Positions 33,886 to 47,700 of a DNA stretch of 64,000 nucleotides are shown here, piece by piece; the first letter of the stretch is position 1; every line of letters starts with the position of its first letter. Location of the stretch: the NCBI RefSeq assembly GCF_035046505.1, contig NC_089822.1, positions 111,679,307 to 111,743,306 on the forward strand, given 5' to 3'. The notes beneath the pieces are model-generated. The model was not told the DNA's origin and ran no database searches. It saw only the letters and a list, made by a program, of their open reading frames with translations. This DNA is from Tiliqua scincoides (lineage: Eukaryota > Chordata > Lepidosauria > Squamata > Scincidae). The position numbers were made by a program, and so were the translations under genes.

Positions 33886-35566
33886 TTTATTAGTTCTTAG
33901 AAATCCTTTTCAATGGCCCATTCTTAAATATGAATGGAAAAAGACACACATGCACTTTTACAGATTATCTACAATGCTTATAAAGGAGATGTGCATCAAA
34001 TGAGATGGAGCTACTGCTCCAAGGAGAATTTCCCAGAATTACACATTGTGCAGTATAACTTTATGCACAGATCAGGGGTTATTCCTATAGCTTTTTCTGA
34101 GCAGGAGGCCCAGAACTTCCTTCTAGCCTTCTAAAGGAAATGAAGGGTGTTTCTCACATACTGAAGTTCAGGAGTTCTACAATAATGTTTTGTCTTATAA
34201 AACTGTGCTAGAAAAATATGTTTATGGAACCAAGCACATTTTTAATAACTAACAGCATGTTGGAGGGGATGCTGTAGCATTCCTAGAAGGAACTGTGCTA
34301 GAAGGAACAGTTATCCAAAAGGTTCTGCAGGCAATTTTTCACAGGTGTTTCTGTTTGACAAGCTGTATCTTGGCAGTTTGCCTTACTTTGGCTGAATTGT
34401 GGGGAAGAGGTTGGCCTGGAAGAGGGAGAAAGATATTCATGTTATTCCCTCTATTCCTTGTGTGTCAACCATTCAAACTCTAGAAAACCCCAACAAAATC
34501 CTCAGTAATCTCCAATTGTCCAATTTGTGGACAAAGAAGCAAAATTTAGTTATAGACTAAAGCTGGTGCTTTTAAAATCTAGATCAGAACACTAATTGCA
34601 TGCTATAAATTTTTGTGCCATCCTTAGACAACCACATCCAGCCCAAAGCTAGCCCCATCTCCTACTAGGCAATTTGAAACGAAGACATGGCACCTTTGGT
34701 ATTTGTAGCTGGGAGCAGCCACTGCCTCTTTCCCATCATCCAGTGGACAAGTACCATCACTATTACAGTAGTTAACATTTTCAGTAGATCTGATCTAGAA
34801 TCTTGACTTCTCTCATATCAAAACCACTGTCCTAAGCCAAAAGAGACTGCTTCCCCCAAGGATAAGCTACTGGAGCTTAGGGTATCATACCTCACCCAGT
34901 TTTAGAACCAGCAGATCCAAGGTGAAAGAGAAAAAAGACAAACTTTTTGGACCATATGAATCTGTAACATTTCAGAAAGATCCCAGATAAGACAAGTTTC
35001 TCATATGAGTAGTAGAAAATACAAACCTCATTGATTGCAAGCAGAGGGCAGACAGGGAGTCAGGATGACCAGATGCAAACAAGACAGGCTTCTGACTCGT
35101 TAACAGTTGTGAAAAAGCTGCCTCCCTTATGTCTGGTCAATTTGCAAGCATCAGTCATTCCACAGTCTGAGGGAAATCGGATGGGACTTTGCCTCCTGCC
35201 CTGCCCATACTAAAAAACCTAACCGAGTTGTCTTCAAAAAACTACAGCTATGGATAGTCAGTTTAGCTGCAGCCAAGATTAAAATCTGACAAATTTAACT
35301 TTACCTACATTCCATAATCCTACTAGAAAACATATAGAACCATGAAGAGTTAAAAAAAATTAGCAACAAGGCAAAGTTAATACTAGACACTCCAGCATGA
35401 GCCTTGTTACACAACATGCTCATCGCTTATCTGGTAACAAGAAACATTAGTTAGACACATTATAGGGGAGGAAATTAAATGCAAATGAAAGCTGGGTTTG
35501 GTCTTCATCAAGGCACTCTTACCCAGCTGCCCAATGAGGCCAGGGGCAACTATAGCCTATGCTGTC

Positions 35567-35745
35567 TTACCAGTTGCCTGGAAGTGTTTGCTGCCTGTAC
35601 AATATCATAGGACCACTGGGGTTGGAGGAAGACTGCTGTCTTCTGAAGAACTCCTTTGAGGCAGAGCATGGATTGATAATGAGTTTTGGGTAAGGGGTGC
35701 AGACAGGTTTACCCCACCTCTTTGGTCTAGGCAATTGCTCATGTT
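35567..35745 (-). CDS. SSX2IP-like last coding exon
   Basis: The acceptor is CTTCCTTGACACAG. In the frame set by the upstream donor it encodes 58 residues, EHEQLPRPKRWGKPVCTPYP through RQQTLPGNW, then TAA at 35,569-35,567. A second frame of the same exon is also open for about 46 codons and has a serine/proline-rich style nearer to SSX2IP's tail. The C-terminus is therefore tentative. No canonical AATAAA is obvious nearby. Confidence 0.7.
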
Positions 35746-38700
35746 CTGTGTCAAGGAAGAAAAAAAGGTTAGCAGAGGTAGAAGAACTGGGGACTGCCCA
35801 CACTGCACTATTCAATGGTATGAGAGGCAGGAGCAAGTGCAAAGTGCAGTACCCAGAAGAATATGGCAATGACAACTGCCAACTGCTTCTGGGAGGCCTG
35901 TTTTGGCCCCATCAGACCTAAGAGCAGAAAAGTGGTATGACAATTCTACTCACTCTGTGATACTGCCAGCTGTGGGTGACCTGCTCACCACAGCACACCT
36001 CCCCATGTGTGGGGCCTGAATGCGCTGAATCAGTGCAACCAGGCTAAAGCCAGCCCTGTGAAGAAGGATTAGGTACTTTGTCCCCCTAAATATACCTCTG
36101 ATAGCAACGGGGGCAGAAAGCCTTCGCCCAGGGTCCTCAACACCCAGGCTTGGAAATGAACACAAAAATTCTTGCTTCAAGAACAGGGCCTTCTCTTCCT
36201 CAAACTGCTTTCTCTGTGGAAGTTAAAAGAAAGTGGCAACCTTTGGATGAGACTGGATACACCAAGCATTTGAACTGTGAAAAATTGTATGTATAGTGAT
36301 AAAAATATTGTATTTTCTTATGAAGGATTTTGTACAAAAGGGGATTCCATTTATAAACTATATGAATGATAATTTTAAAGATAAGGTTTATCTATACAGG
36401 TAATTTTCATTTAATATACATTAATAACTTACAATATTTGGCTCAATATCAAGATTGGCATTATTGTTTCCTCTACTAACTTTGTATATTTCTTTCACAT
36501 TTTGAAAATAATTATTTTACTACTGGGTGGTTAGGATAGCTCAGAGGGTACCTAAAGCTACTTCTGGTACTTCTTCTCCATGGCCTTATTCTCACTAGAG
36601 GTGCAGTTGGAGAAAATACCTTTCCATCCAAGAAAAAAAAATCCTTCTAGGCAGAAAACGGGATACTAGGAGTTCGGTTTGATCCTAGTGTTTGCCCTGA
36701 CATGCTAGGCTTTTAAGAAGAGGGGTTATTTTTAGTCTGTTTCATTGGCAGAGAGGATACCATGGACAACATAGATCTACAAGTTCCAAGGAAGCAATGT
36801 TGCTTCCATATGATAATCACAAATAAACCAGCATGGAGGCTCCAGCTCTACTAGCAAGAAAGCAGCTGGCATGACCGCCTACCTCCCGTCCCAGCCGAAT
36901 GGCTGCTTCAGTGAACTTTTTCCGTTCTACTTCAAATGCCTGCTTCTGCTGCTTGAACATCTCTCGCTCTTCTTGCAGTTGCTGCTGTTCTTCCAGGAAG
37001 TAGGAGCCTTTCAGGTGAGATGGAAGCTCTGAATTGGTGGCAGCAATCAGTTGCTCCTGAAAGCAAGAGATGCATCAGTTGGTGCAAGGTAGAATTAATA
37101 TGGTCACCTCTTCTGCTTAAATAAAAACTTCTGGGACTAAAAAACATGAGCTTTCCAGGATCTGGGCACCCTGCTAAGGTCTACGTATAACCAGTGCCTA
37201 GATCAGAGGCTGCCCATGTACACTGCTTTGAATTTCATAATGGAAGAACAGCAGTATAAATATTTTAAACAAGTATAAAAAACAAAATGCAATAGTTTGG
37301 TGAGGGTGCTAAGAATTCCATCAGAGAGCCCCAACCCTCTTTTGACAAAGCTACAACTGTCAAGGTTTCTTGCAAAAAGTAATGCCTATAAATCAGTTTA
37401 GAAGTTTGGATTGTAGATGCACCTTTTAACACTTCAGCCACTAGAGGAAGCTAAAGTCCAGTATATAGGCAATGAAAAAAAACACAGAACAACTTGTGAA
37501 TGTTGGAGACCAACAAATCAATTAGAACAGGCTTTGCCTTATATACTTATAAGGAGGAGTTTGTTACTCCAGAGAACTCACCCTTTTCATCCCCACACAG
37601 TAATCCTAAATTCCCCACCAGCCCAAGTATTCTCTGTCATGTAAGTTCTCCCCCTTGCAATCCATGCCTGCCACCACCCAGATTCAGTCACATGGATTAT
37701 ACTCTGCTGACCTTAGTCACAACTGCTGCATTTAAAAGGGTGGGGAGTCAAAAACACCCATTTATAATTATTAAACACACAACAACTGAGAATACAGTAC
37801 AATGGAAAAATTATTGAGTAATCAATCCACTCAGGTCAAAATGATAACTGATCCAAAAGAATCTGGTGAGTTTTGACAAGATTCTGCTTAGGTACAGGAC
37901 AAACAGCCCAAGGTAGAGGGCCCTTAGAGGTGTCCATAAGTAGGCAGCATTTGACCAGAGTTTTCCTAGATAGGTGCAAGATGCATTAGAAGCCATCTGG
38001 TTTCATAGCCTGTATTGAAGACAAGACTTTCCCTTGTGTTTTGATCACTCCATATTGGGCTGAATGGATGCCACAAATACATAAAGGCAATAAAGGAACT
38101 CAGTTTCCTGAGAATGGCAACTTTTTTTTTTTAAAGCATGTTTCTAGTCCTTATTGGTTGTTAAAACAGGTTGAAAGTCCCATAATATCTGGAATTCCTG
38201 GCTTGCAGTAGCTGGTGTGGCGGTGGGGGGGGGGGGGTAGAAGCCAGCTTCTAATGCAAGAAGGGTATGAACAGCCTTGCCTTTGACTACTTGGAATCTC
38301 GTGTGACACTAGCAAGGGCTGGACAGGGCCCAGGAACATCATGAACAGGCAAAGCAAGAAAAGCTTTCTCTACCTGGAAGCACTGTTGCTGCAGTGCAAT
38401 CAGCACTCTGCTCTCCTCAATCTCCTCCTTCAGCTTCATTATTTCCTTGTCGTGATCTGTTACACTGATGACAGGATCAGATCCATCTCCCTTGGGCATT
38501 TGGGAACCATCATAACCTATGGTTGGAGAGGAGGAGACATAAGAAGAGTTTGGTTGCACAAACTTTGGCATTCAGTGCCTTGAGGCTGGAGGAGGGAAGC
38601 TCTGGAAGGTATGAACTGAGGACATCTGAACCAGAGATCTGAACAGATTAACAGAGATCTGAACAGATTCCTAGGTTAATTTTGAAATTGTCATATTAGA

Positions 38701-41700
38701 GCCATTCTTCATCAAATCCTGATCCTAAAAATTTCAGACTTGGGTTTTTAATGGCCATAGGTAATCAGGTTGGATAAGGGAAAAAAATGCTCTCAGTTGC
38801 TATTCGCATTTACCAATGGGGAATAATAGCAACTTACCTCAAAGATGAGTTGTAAAGACTGTAAAATAGAGTGCATGTTTGAAGGCCGTAAACTGGATTG
38901 GAATTTTCATTGTATGCAATATTTTAAAATAAAATAACATACATTTTTCATAGTATTTTAGACCAATTGTTCTTAACATAACACACCTTTGCTTTACAAG
39001 ATTACTTTTAAGTCAGGCTGGATTCTAACAACAACACTGCAAAGTTTTGGTATCAGCAGGTGCCTTTATTTTGAGTAAACTGTTTGAACAGGGAGGATTA
39101 TGCCTGTGTTTGAATTTGATCCAACCAGACTCAAAGCTTACTGAACAAAGGAACTGAAGTCACATGCCCATGTCAACCAAGCAAACTTTTGTTTTTCCGA
39201 TCAGACTGCCTTTTGAAAGCCTAGCTTAAGACAACTGCTGGCTTTTAATTCAGTCACAAGGGAGGGGGGCTTCCCCATATTAAAAAAAAAATAATAGCTA
39301 AGCTTTGTGCCTAGCACACACTCCAAGAATTACACACCATGCTTCACCTTTACAGTTCCTCTTAACTTGTGTACTGCGGCTAACTCATTTCATATATCAC
39401 TCCAGAACTGAACATGATCAAGAGAAGAGCATGAGAACCAACTTCCTGGAGCAGACCAAGGATCTATGTACTCCACCATTCCACTTCCAGCAGAAGCCAG
39501 CCAGGTGCCTCAGAGAAGCACACAAGCAGGGCATAAAGTCAAGGATGTTCCCCTGTTCACACCCAGCGTTTGGTATTTAGAGATGTAACTCCCTCTGAAC
39601 ATGAAAGCTGCATTGAGCTATTGTGGGTGATAGCAGTTGGGCCCCTAATTAGTAGTGTTCACTGGCTTTGCATGCCATATATTCATCTCCAGGTAGAGAG
39701 CCTCATATTCATCTCCAGGTAGAGATTGGCGGAATCCCTATTTGAAAATTTAGAGAGTTGGTGCCAGCCAGCACAAACACTGAGCTAAATGGACCAAGAG
39801 TCTGACTCAGTAAAAGGTAGCACTATTCATTCATATGTGGTCTAGTGTCATATGAATAGGGCCTGAATAAGCCCAATCCCTTTTTAAAGACATCTAAGCT
39901 GCAGTCCATCTTGAGGCAGTTGGAGCCATTACAGAACATGATCAAGGAGCAGCAGTCAACAAATTAAATTAATGCCTCCCATGAATCATACCTTGGCCAG
40001 TCATGATCTTCATACTATTCCAGAGCCTGCACCATTGCTCTTGGAAGACCTCATATGGAGAGCTTTGCTCTATGCCCTGAGAAAGGAGAAATCAGCACCT
40101 GATCAAGGAGGGAATAGGAGATCAAGCCGAAATAGGAGCTTGAAGCCCCACAGCTCTAACCTGGGCAATGCCTGCATCTATGCCTAGCAGCTGCTGCACT
40201 TCTTGGCTGACTTGGTTCAGCAGCTGTTTCAGTTTGGCATTCTCAAACATCAGGCCTTGCTCCCGCTGTTCCTGCTTGGCCAGTTGGGTGCGGTAGAGCT
40301 CTTCCTCCTTCCTTCCAGGGGAGAAAACAAAAATGAATCAACTATTGCCTGACCACAGCTAAACATCCTGCTGTCACTATAAACCAGAACACAACAGATG
40401 TTATATAGCATTCTATGATCATTCAATGTCTACTCACACATTCTTTGCTACCTACAAACTTGGGAGTTCCTGCCTACCCCACCAAGATGCTATTTTCCCC
40501 TACTTGGACAATCTTTGTCCTGTTAAATGCTTTTCATCACCAACTTCCCACTATCCCCAATAAATGGTAGTACACCAACCTAGGTGTACCCAGACTGTGT
40601 GTATGCAGCAATTCCAAGAGAGTTCAGAAAGTCACAGACTTCAGCTCCCTCAGAATAATCTCCGATTCTTCAAGTTTTGAGCCCTTACAGTTATGAAGAC
40701 ATGCTTGGAAGTGTGTGGACAATATATGATGAAATCTCAAGAATTGTTGAATAATGTTTTCAGTGGTTAGAAGCTGGACCATTAGTACCTTATATAGCAA
40801 TTTTATGCATTCATCTAATTTGCATGATTCATACACAGACTGCAGAGTTCTATTTTTTGTTGCAGAATTTAGATATCTTTAACATCAAATGCAGATTGCC
40901 GCAGATATATCCCTGTTGCCATTTCTCTGAATTCACAGGGCTAGTGCACATGGAGACTTTGTTACATGAAAATCCCCTTTTTCCTTAGTTGTGATTTTAT
41001 ATCTGGTTATGTTACTAAAACATCATGCAGGCCACACTTCTCCCAGCACACTTTTCCAAAAAACTCTAGCCAAGTCACAAGCTCATGGTTACAAAATTCA
41101 CCTCTCTAGGAAGAAATCTGGCATAGTAAATCATTGTTTAAGTGTCTCCTATTCATTGTATTGTTTTAACTCAATCACTGCTTAAGTACCGTATGCAAAA
41201 TTTGAACTGCCTTCCTGGGTTGCCCATTCATGGTATTGTTTGAGTTCCCCCAGTTAGGAAGCCAGCCATTAGACCCCATTGAATTTTGCTGATAAGGGAC
41301 ATCTTGACTCCAAACACCCTGCTGGTGGTTGTAAGCAAGCTGCCTGAGCTGCCACAACACATCTGTTGTGGGGGACTCACCCCCCCCCATCCAACTGCTC
41401 TACAAGACAGGTAACTATCTCGCGTCTGGAACTCTTTCCCTTCTTTCCCCCCTTTTTCTCCCCTTCTCTCCCCATCTTTAGTCAGCAACTGGGTTTGGCA
41501 GACCAGGGACCCCTAAAATCCTTCCCTACAACCTTTCCTTTTTCTGATTTCCTCGGATGCACCAAATACTCTCCACACGCAACCACCATGAAAGCTAGGT
41601 ACACTGGATTCAAGTACTAGGACCAAGGAACATATACCTATCATTTTTCCATGTGCATTATGTTTACCTTTGTGCTTTTGTAATAAAGCTATAATCTTTT

Positions 41701-44700
41701 ATTAAAAGTTATCTTCCTCCCAGTCTCCTCTTTGAGCTAAAGGGAATTTCTCTGCATTACGCCATCTTGTTATCCAGCCTGCGATCCTGAGGTTCCAATA
41801 AGGGTAGTGTAATAATTCCCCCTAAACAAAACAGCCCTTTTGGTAACAACTTGGCTCAGAGGAACAGTCCACATGTATTGCAGGGTGGAGATCTTCATTA
41901 TGTAACGGTTTTCTCTCTTAACATTGCAGAAAGGAAAGACTGAGAGACCAGCATCCAGTCACAGGAGAAAAAGTTACTGCAGAGAGTTGTCCCTGGGTGG
42001 AGAAACATTTCAGGTTCTCTTCAAAAATGCCACATTGATAAAATAGGAAGGTACTGGGAAGAATCGGTTAGAGCCACCAAAGAGATTCTGCATTCAACTA
42101 GTTCTCTTGAATACGCTCAAGCTCCACCCTGCCCACCTCTTCCTTTCTAAAAGGATGGATGGGGTCAGGGCTTTTTTTCTAATGGAACGCGGGGGGACGG
42201 AGTTCCGGCACCTTTTTGCAGGGGCCCCTCCCCTTTGGAGGCATTTCAGGGAGGGGCAAAATAGAGGCATTCACTGGGTGGGTGCTGGGGGGTGCAGGGT
42301 GGGCGTGCGCCTGGCCCCTGCCTGACCGCACAACGACCCCCTCCTGCCCCATCTCCAAGCTCTCGCCTGAGCCCAGCCCGCCTCCCCTCCCCCCCATGCT
42401 CTGCTTCCCAGCGCAGCTTCCAAGCCGGTGGAGGGCGCGGGGGACACGTGCCAACGCCGAGGAGGACAGACAGACAGCCAGGGAGACGGGCTGCGGCACC
42501 CACAGAATGCCCAGGTACTGGCTTGGTGGAGGAGGAGAGGAAGGAAGCTGGCTGGTGCAGTCCCCATGCCAATCTGCAGCATGAGCCTAGGCGTGTCTAC
42601 TCAGAAGTATGTCTCATTGTGCTCAATGGGGCTTGCTCCTGGGAAAAGGTGCGTAGCCTTGCAGCCTGAGAGCCCAAGCATGTCTACTCAGAAGTAAGTT
42701 CCATTGTGTTAAATGGGGCTTACTCCCGGGAAAGTGTCATAGCCTTGCAGCCTGAGTAGACAAGGCAGAGGAAGGGCTCTGTGGCTGCAGTCCTCTCCAC
42801 ACTTTCCTGGGAGAAAGCCCCACTGCCTCTAGTGGGACTGACTTCTGAGTAGACAGGCAGAGGAGGGGCTCTGAGGCTGCAGTCTTCTCCACACTTTCCT
42901 GAGAGGAAGCCCCACTGCCTCTAATGGGACTGATTTCTGAGTAGACAGGCACAGGATTGGGCCCTGAGGCTGCCATCCTATCCACAGTAAGCCCCATTCA
43001 CTAAGGTGGACTTCTGAGTAGACATGCATAGGGTTGGGCTCTTAGGCTGCAATCCTAGGCACTTTCCTGGGAGTAAGCTCCATTGACTAGAACAAGACTT
43101 ACTTCAGAGTAGACATACCTAGGATTGGGCTCTTAATCCTGGCAGAGATATATATCTGCACCCGTTTTCACATGCTAAGGGCAGGTGAAAAGGGATTCTA
43201 TGTGTGTACAACGTGCTGTCCAGCCTTGCCAGAGATCCTCCTCATCCTTCCCCCACAAGCATGCCCTCCGCCAGCCAGCGTTTGCAGCTCCTCTCCAGCA
43301 ATGCACAGCAACTGCTCAGGGCAGTAGAGAACATACAATTGCATGCCAAGCACCTTCCCAAAGACACAGAGTATTCTGATACCTGAATTAAACCATATTT
43401 AATCACTTGTTTGCAAATGTAGCTGTTTCTATGTGCACCTAAGGACCCCTCTCGTGTAAGAATTCCTTTTTTGTTCTTACTCCCACAGTTGCTTAGAGTA
43501 ATTTTACTACATGGAACTCATGTCAGCCATTTTTTGGAATCCATTCACTGCTTCCTCTCCTCGAAGTAGTGCCACACTACATACTACATGCTACAAGTGC
43601 ACCTGTACATTATTTTTCCCCATGTGTAGAAAAAGTAGCTAGGGGGAAAGGGATGTGGAGATTGACAGCCCAATCCTATGCATGTCTACTCAGAAGTAAA
43701 TTCATCTTTAGGGAGGAAGCACATAAAAAATATTTTATTTCTCAAATAAAAAATGGTTTATAAATAAATAAATAAATAAAATTAAATAAAAGATTAACAA
43801 GTTATGAGTTCCTGCACCTTTTTATTTACAAAAAAAGCACTGGATGGGGTAAATGCCATCTACTTACTTGCTAAGAGATTTCCCAGTTTTCCAGGTTCCC
43901 CTCTTGCCATCAGTCCGGGACAGAGCGTTAAGATAGTCAATTGCTAGGGATGCTAGAGACATCAAGGCAGAAACATAAATAGGAGGCACAATATTCCATT
44001 TTTTCTCCCACTCCCTGCCCCACAAAATCCAGAAGTTTAGGAGTTACTGAGAAAATGGTCAATGCCCTATAGCAGGTTTTCCTATCAGAGAACAGAACTA
44101 GCAATTGAAAAAACACAGACTAGGAAACTGCATTGTACCATTGGTAACAGAATGAGATGCCAAAATATGGAATTCAACAATATGAAGCCACCTCATACGG
44201 AGTCAGATACTTGGTCTATCTAGGTCAGTGATGTCTACCCTGCTGGAAATTGCTGTCCATCGTCTCTGACTTCTCACAGATAAGCTTCCAGTAATTGGAA
44301 GAGGATACCTACAGTACAGCAGATACACACACACACAGCCCTACCTGCTCTGTAGCCATAGTTCTGTCCCTCCAAGAAGGGAACCTTCTTTCCACAGACA
44401 ACATAGCCAAAACTATTCACAAAGTTCTTATCTGCAAATCTCCATTGTGCTGAAATAAGTAGCATGTGAATGTGCCCACATTTCTATCATTCTAATGGCA
44501 CAAATGAGATTTGAACACCCGAGTTCAAACCTCCTGCCTAAAACCCTCACCCTTCACCTAGCCCCCCCCCCCAAAAAAAAACTCACTTCCTTTCTTGTCC
44601 TTCTTGTCAGTATGGCTTATCTTCTCCTTGAGTCGGACCAACTCGTGCTCCTTCTTCTTCATTTCATGAAGATGCTGGGTTTTTTGGCTTGCTAGGGCAC

Positions 44701-47700
44701 TCAAGAGCTTGGTGATCTACTGGGGCAAATGTTTGTTCAAAAGTTATGCCAGGAGTTCGCATCCCACATTCCCTTTGGACTGACCACATGTAGTTCCCCA
44801 TGCCCAGAGCCAAAACTAGTATGCCAGGAAGCCAGCCTACAGTCCAGCTGGGGTACCAGAAGGCCACCGGTCATGTTTTCCTGCCTTCCAGTTACTGATC
44901 CTCACAGTGCACAGGGATGCCCAATTGCTCAGCAACGTTCAGAGCACACCAACAGCACTCCAATGGTATTGTTGGAGTGCTGTTGGTGTGCTCTGAACAT
45001 TGCTGAGCAAAAATAATTGCAGTAATTGCATGGTATTATTGGAGTGGAACCTTTTTTAGAGTTTGGTGGAAAGAAAAAGCAGGTATGGAAGTGTCACCTA
45101 GAATAGGTAGGGAATAATCTTAAGAATGAAGACTCCAAATGGATCCACTGTAATTTCAATTAGCCAGTCCAGAAACCACAACACAGGGAAATAGTTGCTT
45201 ACACAGTTCCAGTAGATAGAATGTTATATTTTAAAATATAGGAAACTAAACAGTGCAACAAACAGTGCATGCTTAAAGAAAAACTATGGGATTAAGCAGT
45301 GATGTTGAAATTAACAAGTCATTTTCTACTAGAGCAGCCATTTTCAACCACTGTGCCTTGGCACACTGGTGTGCCCTGGATGGTCTGCTGGTGTGCCGCG
45401 AGAGTTTGGGGGAGGGTCATTTGTTAGTAGGGCCACTGGGAGATGTGATCGTCTTCTGTCAATGGGTGTGTCTTGTAAATTGTCAAAAAAACTGATGGTG
45501 TGCCTTGACAATTTTAGTTTCTTGTCAGTGTGCTGTGAGATGAAAAAGGTTGAAAATTGCTGTACTAGAGGAAAAAAGAAAGGCTTAATATGGGTAATCA
45601 AATATAGCATACTTGCACAAACATTTATAGCAGAACTGCACATATGTTTCAGGAGAAACATTTAATGCACTGTTAAATCAAAGAAATTAACATTTATAGA
45701 TTTATGAAGTAATTTTTTTAAATGAAGGCTTGCCATATCTTCTTTGCTTCCCTAATGATAATTAAACAAGACTTTAAATGAGCTACTACTTTTATGTTTT
45801 TAGACATAGTGAGAAATGGAACCAAGAAATAAAAACATGCTTCTGTCTTCCAAACACAGAGGGCTAAATGACATGATGACAATGTCTAGTTTGGCCCCAA
45901 GAAGGTCTTGCATCTCAAAACAAACAGAGAAGCCGATTCGTAGAAGTTCTGACTTGGCTCTGTGAGTTAAGAAATCACGCTCAGAGGTTGCCTTTGACAA
46001 TTAAAGCTAGTGGGGATACAGCAGTCATACAGCTGGCTTCTCAAGGCTATAGATACATGATCTCCAAGATGGGAGCTTAGGATTCAAAATGGGAGTTTGA
46101 GAGACTTGTAACAATGTGACTAAACTAACAGGTTCCCCAAAGAGGCAAGTCATGCTAAGAATCGAGAAACAGATATTACTTATGGAGCACAACTGATAGG
46201 GAAGCTCTCCTACAGAAGGAGCACCAACTGGATTTACCACCTCCACCACCCAACGGTTATGGGCTGGTTCTGTTCCCCAACTCGTCGGAGCATCCCCAGG
46301 CCAACTCACCTCATCTTTTTCTCCTTTCAGCATATTATTCAGCTCCTTGTTCTTACTTTGAAGTTGCTGCTCCTTGTTCTGCACAGCTGCAATTTCCCTT
46401 TCACAAGCTTCCACTTGGTCCTGATGTTTTAGGAGGAAGAGAAGAATTAAGCCAGAAGAGAAGACACTAGTATGCTCTTTCCTATTCCCTACCCAAAGAT
46501 AACAAATCCCAGATAAATGGCATGAAGAGGTATGGTATGAGAGGAAGAATTACATTAGGACTAGTTTCTTTGGGGATTCCCCTGAATGCCAAGATCACAG
46601 AGGCAGTGGGGGCAGGAAATAAAGTAAGAGATGGAACAAAATTAAGGCTAGGAGCAAAAGGCTAAGAGCAATGCTAATGCAAGACCAAAGCATACCACTG
46701 TTGAGTGGTATAGGAGAGCACATTCGTTTCAGCAACAGTCTGCAATCAGGGAGACATTGAAGGTACATACACCCATGAGCCTATATACATGCCATATCTA
46801 TACCTGTGGCCTTGGGTAAAGGCTAAACTTCTATAGATACCATCTTAAGGCAGCAGTCTGGTTAGCAGAATGGTGTTTGAAATATCTAAGAGCTTGTGAG
46901 CAATGGAGATATGACAGCTGTTGACTGCAACCCAAGTCACAGGCTGTAATGTCCCAAAGCCAATTTACACTGGATATCTGGTCCATAGTCTTAAGCCTCA
47001 TACTTGGAAGGGTAGGTTACTCACCTACTCACAGGTAGATGACCCAACCTGGCATTTTAGATGGCTATGTGATGCAACTACTCACAGCTCTCCCCACCAA
47101 CAGTTAGCAAACTGGGGTGCTTACTTGCAAGTCTGCTGTGTCAAACAGTACACAGTAGACTCACAAGGGATTCTTCTGTTGACCTGCGCATGTAGGGGCT
47201 GCAGGCAGCATCAGGCAAACATCCTTGGGCTCCCCTTTGCCCAGAATTAAGCGTATGACGGAGCAGTGGACTAAACACAGCCTAAGGGGCTCTGCAAAAC
47301 CCTATCAAGGACATGTGATTTTGCAACAAAGACATACCCTGCATTTGGTAACAGACAGTTTTATCATCTTTTGTTGCTGTTTTGAGTATACAGAGCTTAA
47401 TTTACAATGATGAGAAAACATGATTCCACTGCACAAGTTGGGTATTTGCTAATGAAGTACTGTATTAGAAGGATTTCATAGTGTACAAGTATTGTCCTTG
47501 AATATGGACATCTCGATAGAGGTTTGTGAACCCCACCAGTTTGCTCATTGCTATTACAGTACACAGAAAAAAATTTTTAAATCAATCAACGGAGCAGTTA
47601 CTGTTTGTGAAGTGATTTTTTTTGCTACATTTCTGAAGTTGCTTATTATGAGTCCTCAAGAGAAAAAAACACTGAAGTATATCACATAGCACTAGGGAAT

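Larger units (their letters stand above)
42166..43842. mobile_element. hAT element, 1,677 bp, non-autonomous, in SSX2IP-like intron
   Basis: The ends are CAGGGCTTTTTTTCTAATGG and (reverse complement) CAGTGCTTTTTTTGTAAATA. A subterminal direct repeat, GAGTTCCGGCACCTTTTT, occurs near 42,199 and (with C to T) near 43,806. The first 400 bp are GC-rich (CGGAGTTCCGGC and many CCCC runs). The middle holds an array of palindromic repeat units at 42,585-43,134. No transposase is visible. Confidence 0.9.
42158..43850. repeat. Target site duplication pair of the 1.68-kb hAT element
   Basis: GATGGGGT occurs at 42,158-42,165 and at 43,843-43,850, directly outside the element ends. It is a perfect 8-bp match. 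Confidence 0.9.

Noticed and set aside
42216-42669. Several overlapping open frames on both strands
   Set aside because: They lie in the GC-rich part of a hAT element, where stops are rare. No transposase or host domain is seen.
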